A stretch of DNA of 64,000 nt from Flavobacteriales bacterium (GCA_016699575.1 CP064979.1:1054001-1118000); one strand, 5' to 3'; shown: positions 47,833 to 57,335, numbered from the stretch's first letter. Numbers and translations: made by a program. Notes: a model not told the origin generated them from the sequence alone.

Positions 47833-48048
47833 TCAGAAGCGTCGCACCAACCAGACCAGTCCGGATATGACCACGGAGGCCAGGATGCAGGTAACGATCG
47901 GGAAGTGGAAGCTGAAGCCCTCGCGCTCGATGTGGATATCGCCCGGCAACCGACCGATGTGCCGCCACCAGTTCCCACGGATGAGCCATGGCCAAACCGC
48001 GGCCACCAACAAGCAAACCACCCCGATGGCGAAGAGAGTTCTGCGCAT
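47833..48048 (-). CDS. DUF2905 small membrane protein
   Basis: 71 residues with a membrane helix at each end (TLFAIGVVCLLVAAVWPWLI and IVTCILASVVISGLVWLVRR) and the family core HIGRLPGDIHIEREGFSFHF. This matches DUF2905, a widespread two-helix protein of unknown role. It lies leftward, between the T9SS protein and a divergent thioredoxin-like gene. Confidence 0.88.
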   Translation of the reverse strand: MRRTLFAIGVVCLLVAAVWPWLIRGNWWRHIGRLPGDIHIEREGFSFHFPIVTCILASVVISGLVWLVRRF

Positions 48049-48116
48049 GGGACGAAGCTCGTTAACGGATCGTGAAACGGCACACCACCACCATGGCTGC
48101 TCCTACTTTTCGCACC

Positions 48117-49550
48117 ATGCGCCCTTGCATCGTTCTCCTACTTACCTTATGGATCCACGCGCACGCTTTGGCCCAAGAGCAGCGCCGCATCACCTTCCAT
48201 GTGGAAGGCGCCCCCAACCAATGGCTCTTCTTGGCGAACTACTGGGGCAACAAGCTCTTCTACACCGATTCCGCGTTCACCGATACAGAGGGAACGGCGG
48301 TCTTCAGCCGCAAGGAAGGCTACAAGGCGGGCATGTACGCGGTGCTGCACGGCAGCAACTACGCGCCGTTCATCCTGAACGAAACGGACATCGAACTCTC
48401 CACCGCGACGGCCGACATGAAGAACAGGTTGACGGTGCAGCGTTCGGAGGAAAACCGGCCCTATCTGGAGCACATACGCTTCGTCAATATCCAGAACAAC
48501 ATGCGTGGCAGCCTGGAAGGTAAAGCAACCAGCGATGTGAACGCACGTGCCCAGCTCGACCACATCGACAAAAGCATAGGTGACCACCAGCATCAACTCC
48601 TAACGCAACATCCGGGCACCATGGCCGCTGCGATCGTAGCGATGGAGATGCCTCCTTCGGCTCCGCCCACCGGGCTGGACAGTGCAGGTGGAGCCCTGCA
48701 TCAGCGCACGCATTTCTGGGACCGCATAGATCTTACGAACGATAACCTGGCACGCACACCCGGCTTCCAGAACAACCTTGATGAGTATTTCGGCCGTTAC
48801 GTGGGCAGCGAACCAGGCGCCATCATTGCGGCGGCCGATGAACTACTGGGCAAATTGGACAAGTCACCCGACCTGTTCCGGCTCACCATCTCCCGGCTCC
48901 TCGATCGTGTGAACGACCCGGAGAAACCCGGCAACGACGCCGTGTTCGTCCATTTGGTGCACACGTACCACTGCCCGAAGAACGGAACACCCACACGGGC
49001 AAAGTGGATGGCACCGCAGGACTTGCGGAACATCTGCGGCCGAGCTGACAAAGCAGCGCCGTTGGTGATCGGCAACAAAGCGAACGAGCTGATCCTCCCC
49101 GACACGACCGGCAAGAACTGGGTGAAGCTCTCGGCGCTGAAGAGCGATTGGGTGATGCTCGTGTTCTGGAGCCCGCATTGCGGTCATTGCCGTTCGACCT
49201 TGCCGCAATTGCACGAGCGCTATGTGAACGAGCTGAAGGGGCTGGGCGTGGAAGTGTACGCCGTGGCCGAGGCGCATGACAGCACGCTCACTGCCGACTG
49301 GAAGAAGTTCGTGCGCGAGCACAAGCTCACCTGGGTGAACGTCGGCATCCACAATGAGGTGTACCAAGCCGTGCGCAAGGACCGGAGTGCCTTCGTGCCG
49401 CAGCTCACGAACAACGAGAGCCTCAACTACCAGGATGCTTGGGCGGCACGCAGCACCCCGATGTTCTATCTCATCGACAAGGAGCGCCGCATTGCAGCCA
49501 AGCGCATGACACCTGATCAGGTGGTGGAACTGGTCAGGAAGGCGAAGTAG
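48117..49550 (+). CDS. periplasmic thioredoxin-like protein (TlpA-type)
   Basis: 477 residues. A signal peptide (RPCIVLLLTLWIHAHALAQ) is followed by a DUF4369-like beta domain of about 100 residues, a helical linker of DUF5106 type and a C-terminal thioredoxin fold with active site PHCGHCRSTLPQL (Cys355/Cys358). Such proteins are redox-active or peptide-binding envelope proteins of Bacteroidota. ATG 48117 was preferred since it begins the signal peptide; ATGs at 48072 and 48093 are in frame. Partner not known. Confidence 0.85.
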   Translation: MRPCIVLLLTLWIHAHALAQEQRRITFHVEGAPNQWLFLANYWGNKLFYTDSAFTDTEGTAVFSRKEGYKAGMYAVLHGSNYAPFILNETDIELSTATADMKNRLTVQRSEENRPYLEHIRFVNIQNNMRGSLEGKATSDVNARAQLDHIDKSIGDHQHQLLTQHPGTMAAAIVAMEMPPSAPPTGLDSAGGALHQRTHFWDRIDLTNDNLARTPGFQNNLDEYFGRYVGSEPGAIIAAADELLGKLDKSPDLFRLTISRLLDRVNDPEKPGNDAVFVHLVHTYHCPKNGTPTRAKWMAPQDLRNICGRADKAAPLVIGNKANELILPDTTGKNWVKLSALKSDWVMLVFWSPHCGHCRSTLPQLHERYVNELKGLGVEVYAVAEAHDSTLTADWKKFVREHKLTWVNVGIHNEVYQAVRKDRSAFVPQLTNNESLNYQDAWAARSTPMFYLIDKERRIAAKRMTPDQVVELVRKAK

Positions 49551-49629
49551 GCGGCTACTATCGGGCAACTTCACACGAACTTCACGCGAGCAACATCCTA
49601 ACGGCATGTGGGCACCGTCCCTTTGCCGC

Positions 49630-50178
49630 ATGAAACACGCGTTCCTGCTTTTATTACCGGTACTTCTCATCGGTTGCGGCAAGGAAGCCGTTCCGACCGG
49701 GGAAGCCGCCCATATCGTCAAGGGACGTATTGTGGTGAACGAGCTCCAGGCGACGGCTTCAGCGGTCTTGAACGAGTTCGGCGAAGAGGCGGATTGGTTC
49801 GAGATCCACAACCCGGGTCCTGCGATCACCCTGAAGGCGGGTGAATGGTTCGTGAGCGACAACACGGACAGTGAACTGCGCGAGTTCGAACTGCCGGAGA
49901 TCACCTTGCCAGAAGGCGGCCTCATCGTCATCTGGTGCGACGAACGGAAAGGCGGGCGCGACATCCACGCGAGCTTCAAGCTCTCGACCGACGATGGCAG
50001 CGTTGCCATCATCCACGCGGAACCCAAAGGCCTGAAGGTCATTGATGAAGCCCCCATCGAAGCTTCGCCCGGACCCGATGTATCGTACGGTCGCGTGGTG
50101 GACGGTGCTGCCGCATGGGGTCGAATGTCGCCACCGACACCTGGTGCACCCAACGATGGTGCGCCGGAAACGCCGTGA
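49630..50178 (+). CDS. lamin-tail domain lipoprotein
   Basis: 182 residues. The N-terminus has a lipobox (FLLLLPVLLIGCGKE). The rest is a lamin-tail (LTD) domain: IVVNELQATASA, EEADWFEIHNPG, AGEWFVSDNTD, LPEGGLIVIWCDE and SYGRVVDGAAAWG with the typical PTPGAPN end. LTD domains are found on secreted Bacteroidota proteins and may bind DNA, membranes or polymers; role unknown. ATG 49630 begins the lipoprotein signal. A rightward group of surface-protein genes follows. Confidence 0.83.
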   Translation: MKHAFLLLLPVLLIGCGKEAVPTGEAAHIVKGRIVVNELQATASAVLNEFGEEADWFEIHNPGPAITLKAGEWFVSDNTDSELREFELPEITLPEGGLIVIWCDERKGGRDIHASFKLSTDDGSVAIIHAEPKGLKVIDEAPIEASPGPDVSYGRVVDGAAAWGRMSPPTPGAPNDGAPETP

Positions 50179-50240
50179 AGTGGACCGCACGTTCCATCAC
50201 GTAGCCGGGCTTCGGGCCAAGGGCTGCGTCATCTTTCGGC

Positions 50241-51140
50241 ATGCGATGCTTCACCATCATCTCGTGCCTTCTGTTTGCGATCGTTGTCCGTTCGCAACAA
50301 GTAGCCGATAGCGCGTTCATCTACCGCGCAGCCACACCCGCTTATGCACTTGGAGCCGGTCCTGTAGTGGCACTGGACCACGCCCATCACAACTTCCACC
50401 GCATCGATGGTCGCTACATGGCCTTTGCCAGGGTGTTGGAAGCCGATGGCTACACCATGAAGGCCAACGAAGCGCCGTTCACCGCCGAAATCCTGAGCGG
50501 CATGCGCATCCTGGTGATCGCCAACGCACTGGGGAATGACGGCCCCTGGGTCCTACCGACCGCACCGGCCTTCACCAAGGAAGAAGTGGTTGCGGTGGAG
50601 AAATGGGTGCGTGGGGGGGGAAGCCTTTTCCTGATCGCGGACCACATGCCGTTCGGCGGTGCCGCAGCACGGCTCGCTCGAGCATTCGGATTCAATTGGG
50701 TGAACGGCTACGCCATGCGCGACGATGGCGCGGCCGAGCGTTTTTCGCGCGACCAGGGCACCTTGGCCGAGCATCCGATCACGAGCGGCGCGTCAACACA
50801 GGAGCGCGTCGACAGAATCGCCGTCTTCACTGGAAGCGCATTCCTGCCCCCACCGCAAGCCACGCGCATCACCGACCTGCAAGACGACTACTTCATCCTG
50901 CTGCCCGAGAGCGCAGGCCAGTTCAGCGACACGACCGCATGGATCGATGGCCGCTACTTCGCCAATGCTGCGGCACTGGAACATGGCAAGGGACGCGTGG
51001 TCTGCTTCGGCGAGGCGGCGATGTTCAGTGCGCAGCGGCAAGGCCCGGACCGCCTGCCCATGGGCATGAACCAGTCCGGTGCAGAACAGAACCCGCAGTT
51101 GCTTCTGAACATCATGCACTGGCTCGACAGGCGTCTTTGA
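50241..51140 (+). CDS. secreted DUF4350-like protein
   Basis: 299 residues with a signal peptide (FTIISCLLFAIVVRSQ). The body has an N-terminal VVALDHAHHNFHRIDGRY, then LVIANALGNDGPW, EKWVRGGGSLFLIADHMP and a C-terminal GKGRVVCFGEAAMFSAQ. This is the class I glutamine amidotransferase-like (DUF4350) fold used by many periplasmic proteins of unknown function. No catalytic Cys is apparent. It sits between lamin-tail and GEVED proteins on the same strand. Confidence 0.72.
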   Translation: MRCFTIISCLLFAIVVRSQQVADSAFIYRAATPAYALGAGPVVALDHAHHNFHRIDGRYMAFARVLEADGYTMKANEAPFTAEILSGMRILVIANALGNDGPWVLPTAPAFTKEEVVAVEKWVRGGGSLFLIADHMPFGGAAARLARAFGFNWVNGYAMRDDGAAERFSRDQGTLAEHPITSGASTQERVDRIAVFTGSAFLPPPQATRITDLQDDYFILLPESAGQFSDTTAWIDGRYFANAAALEHGKGRVVCFGEAAMFSAQRQGPDRLPMGMNQSGAEQNPQLLLNIMHWLDRRL

Positions 51141-51174
51141 CCGGCCAGTACATTCGACCTTCAAATCCACACTC

Positions 51175-51957
51175 ATGAAACTTCGTTCCGCAGCCTTTTC
51201 GATGGTCCTTGCCGCAGCTTCGCCATTGACCGCCCAGTACTGCTCACCGACGTTCACGAACAGTTGTGCGCTCTGGCGCAACCAAGAGGTCAGTATCGGC
51301 ACCATCAACTGGACGCTCGGCGCGTCGGATTGCATGCTTTCCGACTACACAATACAAAGCACCGTGGTAACCCCGGGCGTGGCCGTACCCATGACCGTGG
51401 TGAGCGGTAACTGGACAGGATGTGCCGTGTGGGTGGACCTCAACAACAACGCGGCCTTCGAGGATAGCGAGAACCTCTACTACAGCTACGTGGGCGGCGA
51501 CCCGAGCTACACATACAGCTTCAGCATCACCCTGCCGATGGGCACACCGGCAGGGTCCTACCGGATGCGCGTTGTGGCACCTTGGGGCTCGGACGGGTTC
51601 CTGGACACGAACGTGAACGGCTATGGCCCTTGTGGCAGCTACCAGTACGGCAACTTCGATGACTTTACCGTGATCGTCAGCGGAACGGGTGTCGCAGAAC
51701 CGACCAACGATCCGCACGCGGGACTTCGCCTGGTCCCTAACCCCTGCACGGACCTCGTGAGAGTTACCGTCCCCGGAGACCATCTCATGGAGCGCATTGT
51801 GATCCTGGGTGCGGACGGCAGGCTCGTAAAGGATCTCATGCTGGCCAGTGCAACGGGTTCTTCGGTGCTCGACCTCGCGGATCTTACCCCGGGCACTTAT
51901 GTGGTGCAGGCGTATGGCGGTGAAGCTGTCTGGACGACGCGCCTCACCCGGCAGTAG
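51175..51957 (+). CDS. GEVED-domain secreted protein with T9SS sorting domain
   Basis: 260 residues. A signal peptide ending SPLTAQ is followed by a GEVED-type domain (CAVWVDLNNNAAFEDSENL, ITLPMGTPAGSYRMRV, YGNFDDFTV in place of GEVEDYT). Residues from about 175 form a T9SS type A tail (LRLVPNPCTDLVRVTV, DLTPGTYVVQAYG). It is small for the class and has no other domain. Predicted cell-surface or secreted; function unknown. A stretch of 286 bases without a gene follows to 52243. Confidence 0.85.
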   Translation: MKLRSAAFSMVLAAASPLTAQYCSPTFTNSCALWRNQEVSIGTINWTLGASDCMLSDYTIQSTVVTPGVAVPMTVVSGNWTGCAVWVDLNNNAAFEDSENLYYSYVGGDPSYTYSFSITLPMGTPAGSYRMRVVAPWGSDGFLDTNVNGYGPCGSYQYGNFDDFTVIVSGTGVAEPTNDPHAGLRLVPNPCTDLVRVTVPGDHLMERIVILGADGRLVKDLMLASATGSSVLDLADLTPGTYVVQAYGGEAVWTTRLTRQ

Positions 51958-52243
51958 ACCGTCCAACGGCTACCGGGTGCTTACCTCGTAAGACCAGAAG
52001 CCCGTGCGGCTGCATGGCATGGCCGCAATGGCTCCGTACGACGTGTCCCGCCTGTCCGGCCAGGAATAACTTGCCCCAGTCCTGTGGTCAAGATGACACA
52101 CCAGTGCTTGCAGGGTGAACACACATTTGCCTTGGGCGGACAAAAGGGCATGCGGTTACCGGCCCTCGCGCGAAACCCAGGTAGTTCACATGATTTGGGA
52201 GGCGCCTATGGCAGTTTGGCACCGGATCGGCTGCAACGCGGGC

Positions 52244-52705
52244 ATGAGCAGAACGGAAACCACCGTCACACGGACGGTGATCATAGCGGCGCCGCAGGAA
52301 ACCGTGTGGAAGGCGATCGAGGAAACCGGATTGAGCCGCCTTCACCTGTTGGAGGACAAGCGCGACACACCGCTCGTGGAGGGGCGTGTGATGAACTGGA
52401 GCGACCCGGAGGACGCGCGCAATACACCCTTGTGGAAGGGACGCATCACCATCATTTCGCCACCGAGGCGCATTGTCTTCATGGCTTTCCTGCCCGGCCT
52501 GGGCATGGAAGACGTGCCTGAGAACTACACGCTGGTGGACATGACGCTGAAGACCGAGGAGGACGGCCGAACATCGGTGACCGTGGAGCACGGTGATTTC
52601 GCGGAGCACCCTCAAGGGCCGCGTCACGCCAAACAGATCGGCAACCGCTGGGTGGAAGCGTTGATCCGCTTGAAAGAGCAGGTAGAGCGCAGCGTGGCAG
52701 CCTGA
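52244..52705 (+). CDS. SRPBCC family protein (AHSA1-like)
   Basis: 153 residues of START/Bet v1-like fold: TVTRTVIIAAPQETVWKAI at the start, WKGRITIISPPRRIVFMAF, and a C-terminal helix IGNRWVEALIRLKEQVE. The family binds hydrophobic ligands or, as AHSA1, Hsp90-type partners. ATG 52244 directly precedes the first strand; earlier in-frame ATGs exist but encode unrelated residues. It is convergent to the pentapeptide-repeat gene. Confidence 0.82.
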   Translation: MSRTETTVTRTVIIAAPQETVWKAIEETGLSRLHLLEDKRDTPLVEGRVMNWSDPEDARNTPLWKGRITIISPPRRIVFMAFLPGLGMEDVPENYTLVDMTLKTEEDGRTSVTVEHGDFAEHPQGPRHAKQIGNRWVEALIRLKEQVERSVAA

Positions 52706-52747
52706 TGGTCGGCATTAGGATCCGGCACAGGCCCAGGGCTGCGATGC

Positions 52748-53320
52748 CTATTCGACCTCTACGCCGAACGGCTCGAGCAGCGCGATGGCGCCATGCACTG
52801 AGAAGCGCGCACCGCGCAGGTCATTGCTAGTGGGGTTGATGCGGAAGTTCGTCGCAGTGGTGAGGTCCGCTTTGCGCAACGACGTGCGTTCGAAGACGGC
52901 GTTCAGCAGATCGCATCCGGGAAAGACGGCCTCTTCCAGTTCTGCGGTCGAGAAGTCAACCCCATGCATCGTGCAACGATCGTAGCGGGTGCCTTTGAGC
53001 TTCATGCCCACCATGACGGAGTGATCCAGTTTGCACCGGTCGAACGTCACCTGCAAGAGCATCGGGTTGCACGCGCTGAAGTCAACGCCGAGCACTTTGC
53101 ACTCTTCGAAACGCACATCCTGAAGACCGGCGCCGCGCAACTTCACCATGGTGAGGTCGCACGCAGTGAAGGCACAGTCGATGAACCTGCATTTGGCCAG
53201 GTCGGCCCGTGCCAGGTCGCAACGCTCGAAGGTGCATTGCTCGAACATCGCACCCTGCATGGCGCGGCCCGACCAGTTCTCACCGTGGAAACGGGCATCG
53301 TAATGGTTGTCGGAAGGCAT
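52748..53320 (-). CDS. pentapeptide repeat protein (Qnr/McbG-like)
   Basis: 190 residues, nearly all in A(D/N)LxX pentapeptide repeats with central Phe or Leu (FEQCTFERCDLARADLAKC, VDFSACN, TRYDRCTMHGVDFSTAELEE). These build a right-handed quadrilateral beta-helix that can mimic DNA. The C-terminal ARFSVHGAIALLEPFGVEVE resembles the end of Qnr-type proteins, which protect gyrase. That role is an inference. It is on the same strand as katG, downstream of its terminator. Confidence 0.82.
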   Translation of the reverse strand: MPSDNHYDARFHGENWSGRAMQGAMFEQCTFERCDLARADLAKCRFIDCAFTACDLTMVKLRGAGLQDVRFEECKVLGVDFSACNPMLLQVTFDRCKLDHSVMVGMKLKGTRYDRCTMHGVDFSTAELEEAVFPGCDLLNAVFERTSLRKADLTTATNFRINPTSNDLRGARFSVHGAIALLEPFGVEVE

Positions 53321-53370
53321 GCGCGAAAGATCGGGGCCCGGCTCTCTTGACCGGCGACGGCCGGTCGAAA

Positions 53371-53402
53371 AACCAAGGGCGGCTTGTGGGCCGCCCTTGG
53401 TT
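53371..53402 (-). terminator. rho-independent terminator downstream of katG
   Basis: A perfect 13-bp stem (AACCAAGGGCGGC at 53371-53383 and its complement at 53390-53402) with a 6-base loop. Read leftward, the stem is followed by a run of five T (53372-53368). It lies 20 bases past the katG stop, so katG transcription should end here. Confidence 0.85.
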
Positions 53403-53421
53403 CATGCGTCCATCGCTTGAA

Positions 53422-55689
53422 CTACTTCTTCAGGTCGAAACGATCCAGCTCCATCACCTTCACCCAAGCCTTCACGAAGTCCTTCACGAACTTCTCCTTC
53501 GCATCGGCCTGTGCGTACACTTCGGCGATGGCGCGCAGCTGCGAGTTGCTGCCGAAGACCAGGTCAACGCGCGTACCGGTCCATTTGCGCTCACCGGTCT
53601 TGCGGTCGTGACTCCCGTAGATGCCTTCTTCACCGCTCTTCGGTGCCCATGCGTGCTTCATGTCCAGCAGGTTCACGAAGAAATCGTTCGTGAGCTGGCC
53701 AACCCGCTCCGTGAGGACACCATGCTTGCTGTCGCCTGAGTTCGCACCCAGCACGCGCAAGCCGCCCACGAGCACCGTCATCTCGGGTGCGGTCAGCGTT
53801 AGAAGTTGCGCTCGATCGAGCAGCATCTCTTCGGCTGGCACGCTGTAGGTCCTCCGCTGGTAGTTGCGGAAACCATCGGCCTGCGGTTCCATCACCGAGA
53901 AGCTCTCCACATCGGTCTGCTCCTGGCTGGCATCCATGCGGCCCGGGGTGAACGGCACGGCGATGCTGTGACCGGCATCCTTCGCGGCCTTCTCCACTGC
54001 CGCACATCCGCCGAGCACGATCAGATCCGCCAACGATACCTTCTTGCCATCGCCCGATGAAGCGTTGAACGTGATCTGGATGACCTCAAGTTCCTTTAGC
54101 ACCTTACCGAGTTGAGCGGGATCGTTCACTGCCCAGAACTTCTGCGGTGCCAGACGGATACGTGCACCGTTCGCGCCACCGCGCTTGTCGCTGCCGCGGA
54201 AAGTTGAAGCGGAGGCCCATGCCGTGGACACGAGTTCACCAGTGCTGAGGCCCGAACCGAGGATCTTGCTCTTCAGCGCCGCGATGTCGTTGGTGTCGAT
54301 GAGTTTATGCTCGACAGCGGGGATCGGGTCCTGCCAGATCAACTCCTCACCGGGAACCTCGGGGCCGAGGTATTGGCTCTTCGGTCCCATGTCGCGGTGC
54401 GTGAGCTTGAACCAAGCCCGCGCGAAAGCATCAGCAAAAGCCTTGGGATCCTTGTGGAAGCGGCGTGAGATGGGTTCGTAGATCGGATCGAAGCGGAGCG
54501 ACAGGTCGGCGGTCGTCATTGCCGGCGCGTGCTTCTTGCTGGGATCGTGCGCATCGGGGATCATGTGTTCCGGTTTGCAATCCTTCGCACGCCATTGATG
54601 ACCACCGGCCGGGCTCTTCACCAATTCCCATTCGTACCCGAAGAGCATGTCGAAGTAGCCATTGTCCCACTTCGTAGGGTTCGGCTTCCAAGCGCCTTCG
54701 AGCCCGCTCGTGATGGTATCGCCCGCCTTGCCGCTGCCATGCTTGCTCAGCCACCCGAACCCTTGCGCCTCGATCGGCGCGCCTTCAGGAGCTGCGCCTA
54801 CGGCCGACTCCGGACCTGCGCCGTGCATCTTACCGAAGGTGTGGCCGCCAGCTGTGAGCGCGACGGTCTCCTCATCGTTCATGGCCATCCGCTTGAACGT
54901 CTCACGCACATCGCGGCCGCTGGCGACGGGATCAGGATTTCCGTCCGGGCCCTGCGGGTTCACGTAGATCAAACCCATCTGCACAGCAGCAAGCGGTGCT
55001 TCCAACTCCCGATTGCCGGTGTAGCGGCTGTTCGGCTTGTCGCTGGTGGCGAGCCACTCGGCTTCGGCACCCCAATACACATCTTCCTCCGGCGCGTAGA
55101 TGTCTTCGCGACCACCACCGAACCCGAAGGTCTTGAAGCCCATCGACTCCAGTGCCACGTTCCCCGCAAGGATGAAGAGGTCGGCCCAGCTGATGCTGTT
55201 GCCGTATTTCTGTTTGATGGGCCATAACAAGCGGCGCGCCTTGTCGAGGTTGCCGTTATCGGGCCAGCTGTTCAACGGTGCGAAACGCTGGTTGCCCGTG
55301 CTGGCCCCCCCGCGGCCGTCCGCCGTGCGATAGGTGCCTGCCGCATGCCAGGCCATGCGGATCATGAGGCCACCGTAGTGCCCCCAGTCGGCCGGCCACC
55401 ACTCCTGCGAGTCGGTCATCAACTTCGTCAGGTCCACCTTCAACGCTTTGTAGTCCAGCTTCTTGAACGCTTCGGCATAGCTGAAGCCGGGGTCCATCGG
55501 GTTGCTGACAGCCTGGTGCTGGTGCAGGATGGAAAGGTTCAATTGCTCGGGCCACCAGTCGCGGTTGCGCAGGCCGCGGCCTGCCACCGGTTGGTGCAAC
55601 GCACCGTGCATGACAGGGCATTTGCCGTTGCCGTTCTTAGGGCGGCTTACACCTTCCAGTGCCGCGCCGTGGGGGTTCTCGTTCGCCAT
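53422..55689 (-). CDS. katG: catalase-peroxidase KatG
   Basis: 755-residue haem catalase-peroxidase that removes hydrogen peroxide. The distal site is RMAWHAAGTYR (Arg111, Trp114, His115). The crosslink Tyr is in LIYVNPQGPDG and the Met in FKRMAMNDEE. The proximal ligand is GGHTFGKMHG. The second, non-catalytic domain is complete, ending in VMELDRFDLKK. ATG 55689 (MANENPHGAALEG) is supported by the normal KatG N-terminus; the frame upstream is unrelated. It is divergent from oxyR and likely controlled through the dyad at 55827-55866. A strong terminator follows. Confidence 0.97.
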   Translation of the reverse strand: MANENPHGAALEGVSRPKNGNGKCPVMHGALHQPVAGRGLRNRDWWPEQLNLSILHQHQAVSNPMDPGFSYAEAFKKLDYKALKVDLTKLMTDSQEWWPADWGHYGGLMIRMAWHAAGTYRTADGRGGASTGNQRFAPLNSWPDNGNLDKARRLLWPIKQKYGNSISWADLFILAGNVALESMGFKTFGFGGGREDIYAPEEDVYWGAEAEWLATSDKPNSRYTGNRELEAPLAAVQMGLIYVNPQGPDGNPDPVASGRDVRETFKRMAMNDEETVALTAGGHTFGKMHGAGPESAVGAAPEGAPIEAQGFGWLSKHGSGKAGDTITSGLEGAWKPNPTKWDNGYFDMLFGYEWELVKSPAGGHQWRAKDCKPEHMIPDAHDPSKKHAPAMTTADLSLRFDPIYEPISRRFHKDPKAFADAFARAWFKLTHRDMGPKSQYLGPEVPGEELIWQDPIPAVEHKLIDTNDIAALKSKILGSGLSTGELVSTAWASASTFRGSDKRGGANGARIRLAPQKFWAVNDPAQLGKVLKELEVIQITFNASSGDGKKVSLADLIVLGGCAAVEKAAKDAGHSIAVPFTPGRMDASQEQTDVESFSVMEPQADGFRNYQRRTYSVPAEEMLLDRAQLLTLTAPEMTVLVGGLRVLGANSGDSKHGVLTERVGQLTNDFFVNLLDMKHAWAPKSGEEGIYGSHDRKTGERKWTGTRVDLVFGSNSQLRAIAEVYAQADAKEKFVKDFVKAWVKVMELDRFDLKK

Positions 55690-55826
55690 TCTCTTGCTCT
55701 GTTTCGGTACCGCCACAGGGCGGTGTGGTTGGGACTTGCTGGTCGTGCTCTCCTCGCCATCGCTTCGGGAGCCGAGGCAAAAATGACGGAGCGAGGCCGA
55801 AACTACCCTGACGATCCTCATCGACG

Positions 55827-55866
55827 CTTTCGATAGTTTCGATGCCTGTATCGACAACATCGAATG
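55827..55866. promoter_or_regulatory. candidate OxyR operator overlapping the oxyR start codon
   Basis: A 17-base arm (55827-55843) and its counterpart (55850-55866), separated by GCCTGT, match at 13 of 17 positions as an inverted repeat. TCGAT/ATCGA-type half-sites recur at regular spacing across the 40 bases. This size and dyad symmetry fit tetrameric LysR/OxyR binding. The ATG of oxyR (55864-55866) is the last codon of the right arm, implying autorepression; katG begins 138 bases away on the other side. Not experimentally supported. Confidence 0.65.
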
Positions 55867-56787
55867 ACATTACAACAGCTCCAGTACATCGTGTCGGTAG
55901 CGGACACGGGCCAGTTCAGCAGGGCGGCACGGCAATGCCACGTAACGCAACCCACGCTCACCATGATGGTGCGCAAGCTGGAGGACGAGCTCGGCGTCAC
56001 CATCTTCCAGCGGAAGTCGCAGCCTGCGAGGCCCACTACCGAAGGTGCGGCGCTTATCGACCAAGCGCGTGTGGTGCTGCGCGAAGCGGGGCAGTTGAAG
56101 GACCTGGTGAAGGAACTCCGCACGGGTACCACCGGCATGTTCCGCATCGGCATCATCCCCACGTTGGCACCCTACCTCCTTCCGCTCTTCCTCGCGCGCT
56201 TCGCGGATGATCATCCTGGTACGCGACTGGCGATCGACGAGCGCAGAACGAGCCGCATCCTGAAAGCCTTGCGCACGGGCCAGCTCGACATCGGCATCCT
56301 GGCCGGTCCGGTGGAAGGCGAAGACCTGGAGTCCATCACGCTGTTCCATGAGCCGTTCCTGGCATATCTGCCAAGTGGCCACATGCTGTTGAAACAGAAA
56401 CGCATCACGCGCAAGGACCTGCGGAAAGCACCGCTATGGGTGCTGAGCGAGGGCCACTGTCTGCGCAACCAAGCGTTGAGCGTGTGCCAGCATCCCAGTT
56501 CGGCCGGCCACGATAATATCCTCTACAGCACGGGCAGCATTGAGACATTGAAGCGCATGGTGAGCAGCGGCAGCGGAATGACGCTTGTTCCTGAGCTGTC
56601 CGTGAGCGAGGATGAGAAGAACGTACGGCGGTTCATGGCGCCGGAGCCTGTGCGTGAGGTGGTGTTGGTGGTGCGCAGACCTTTCGTGCGGCGCAAAGCG
56701 GTCGATGCACTGGTACTGGCGATCCGATCCGCGGTGCCGAAACGGTTCAGGACGCTGGAGAAGGAAGTGGTGCCGGTGGTGACTTAG
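55864..56787 (+). CDS. oxyR: hydrogen peroxide-sensing transcriptional regulator OxyR
   Basis: 307-residue LysR-type regulator. The N-terminal winged helix-turn-helix is MTLQQLQYIVSVADTGQF with CHVTQPTLTMMVRKLEDELG. The sensor domain retains both redox cysteines at exactly Cys199 and Cys208 (GHCLRNQALSVC), the E. coli numbering, so it should form the peroxide-triggered disulfide. It is divergent from katG with a 40-base dyad at its start. ATG 55864 agrees with the family N-terminus. Confidence 0.94.
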   Translation: MTLQQLQYIVSVADTGQFSRAARQCHVTQPTLTMMVRKLEDELGVTIFQRKSQPARPTTEGAALIDQARVVLREAGQLKDLVKELRTGTTGMFRIGIIPTLAPYLLPLFLARFADDHPGTRLAIDERRTSRILKALRTGQLDIGILAGPVEGEDLESITLFHEPFLAYLPSGHMLLKQKRITRKDLRKAPLWVLSEGHCLRNQALSVCQHPSSAGHDNILYSTGSIETLKRMVSSGSGMTLVPELSVSEDEKNVRRFMAPEPVREVVLVVRRPFVRRKAVDALVLAIRSAVPKRFRTLEKEVVPVVT

Positions 56788-56816
56788 GCCCTGCCAATGC
56801 CGATAGCTTCGTGCCG

Positions 56817-57317
56817 ATGATGAGCAGTGCGGGACCAGAAGCGCGGAACGCAAGTACAGGAACCAATGGCCTGAAGGTGGTACGGACCACGTCATCCGAC
56901 CCCGCCTTCCGGGTGCTCGTGAACGATCTCGACCGGTACCTGGCGATGCGCAACGGCGATGCCGGCGCCTTCTTCGCCCAATTCAACAAGGTGGACAACA
57001 TCCAGCACGTGGTCGTGGTACATGATGGGGATGTGCCGGTCGGCTGCGGCGCCTTCAAGCCGTTCGGTGACGATGCGGTTGAAGTGAAGCGCATGTTCAC
57101 TTCAACCGATCACCGCCAACGCGGCATTGCTTCCCTGGTGCTGAACGAACTGGAGCAATGGGCGCGCGAACTCGGCTTCCAACGGTGCGTGCTGGAAACC
57201 GGGATCATGCTGGAAGACGCCATTGCGCTCTACAAGAAGCATGGCTACAGCAGCATCCCGAACTACGCACAGTACGTTGGCGTGGATAGCAGCCTGTGCT
57301 TCGAAAAGGTGTTGTGA
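56817..57317 (+). CDS. GNAT family N-acetyltransferase
   Basis: 166 residues of a single GNAT domain: LAMRNGDAGAFFAQFNKVD, then VVVHDGDVPVGCGAFKPF, EVKRMFTSTDHRQRGIASLV (RQRGIA is the acetyl-CoA loop) and CVLETGIMLEDAIALYKKHG with YSSIPNYAQYVG. The substrate is a small amine or protein, unknown. Two adjacent ATGs (56817, 56820) are possible starts. It follows oxyR after 29 bases and may share its transcript. Confidence 0.87.
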   Translation: MMSSAGPEARNASTGTNGLKVVRTTSSDPAFRVLVNDLDRYLAMRNGDAGAFFAQFNKVDNIQHVVVVHDGDVPVGCGAFKPFGDDAVEVKRMFTSTDHRQRGIASLVLNELEQWARELGFQRCVLETGIMLEDAIALYKKHGYSSIPNYAQYVGVDSSLCFEKVL

Positions 57318-57335
57318 CCCGTCGCGCAAGAGGCT

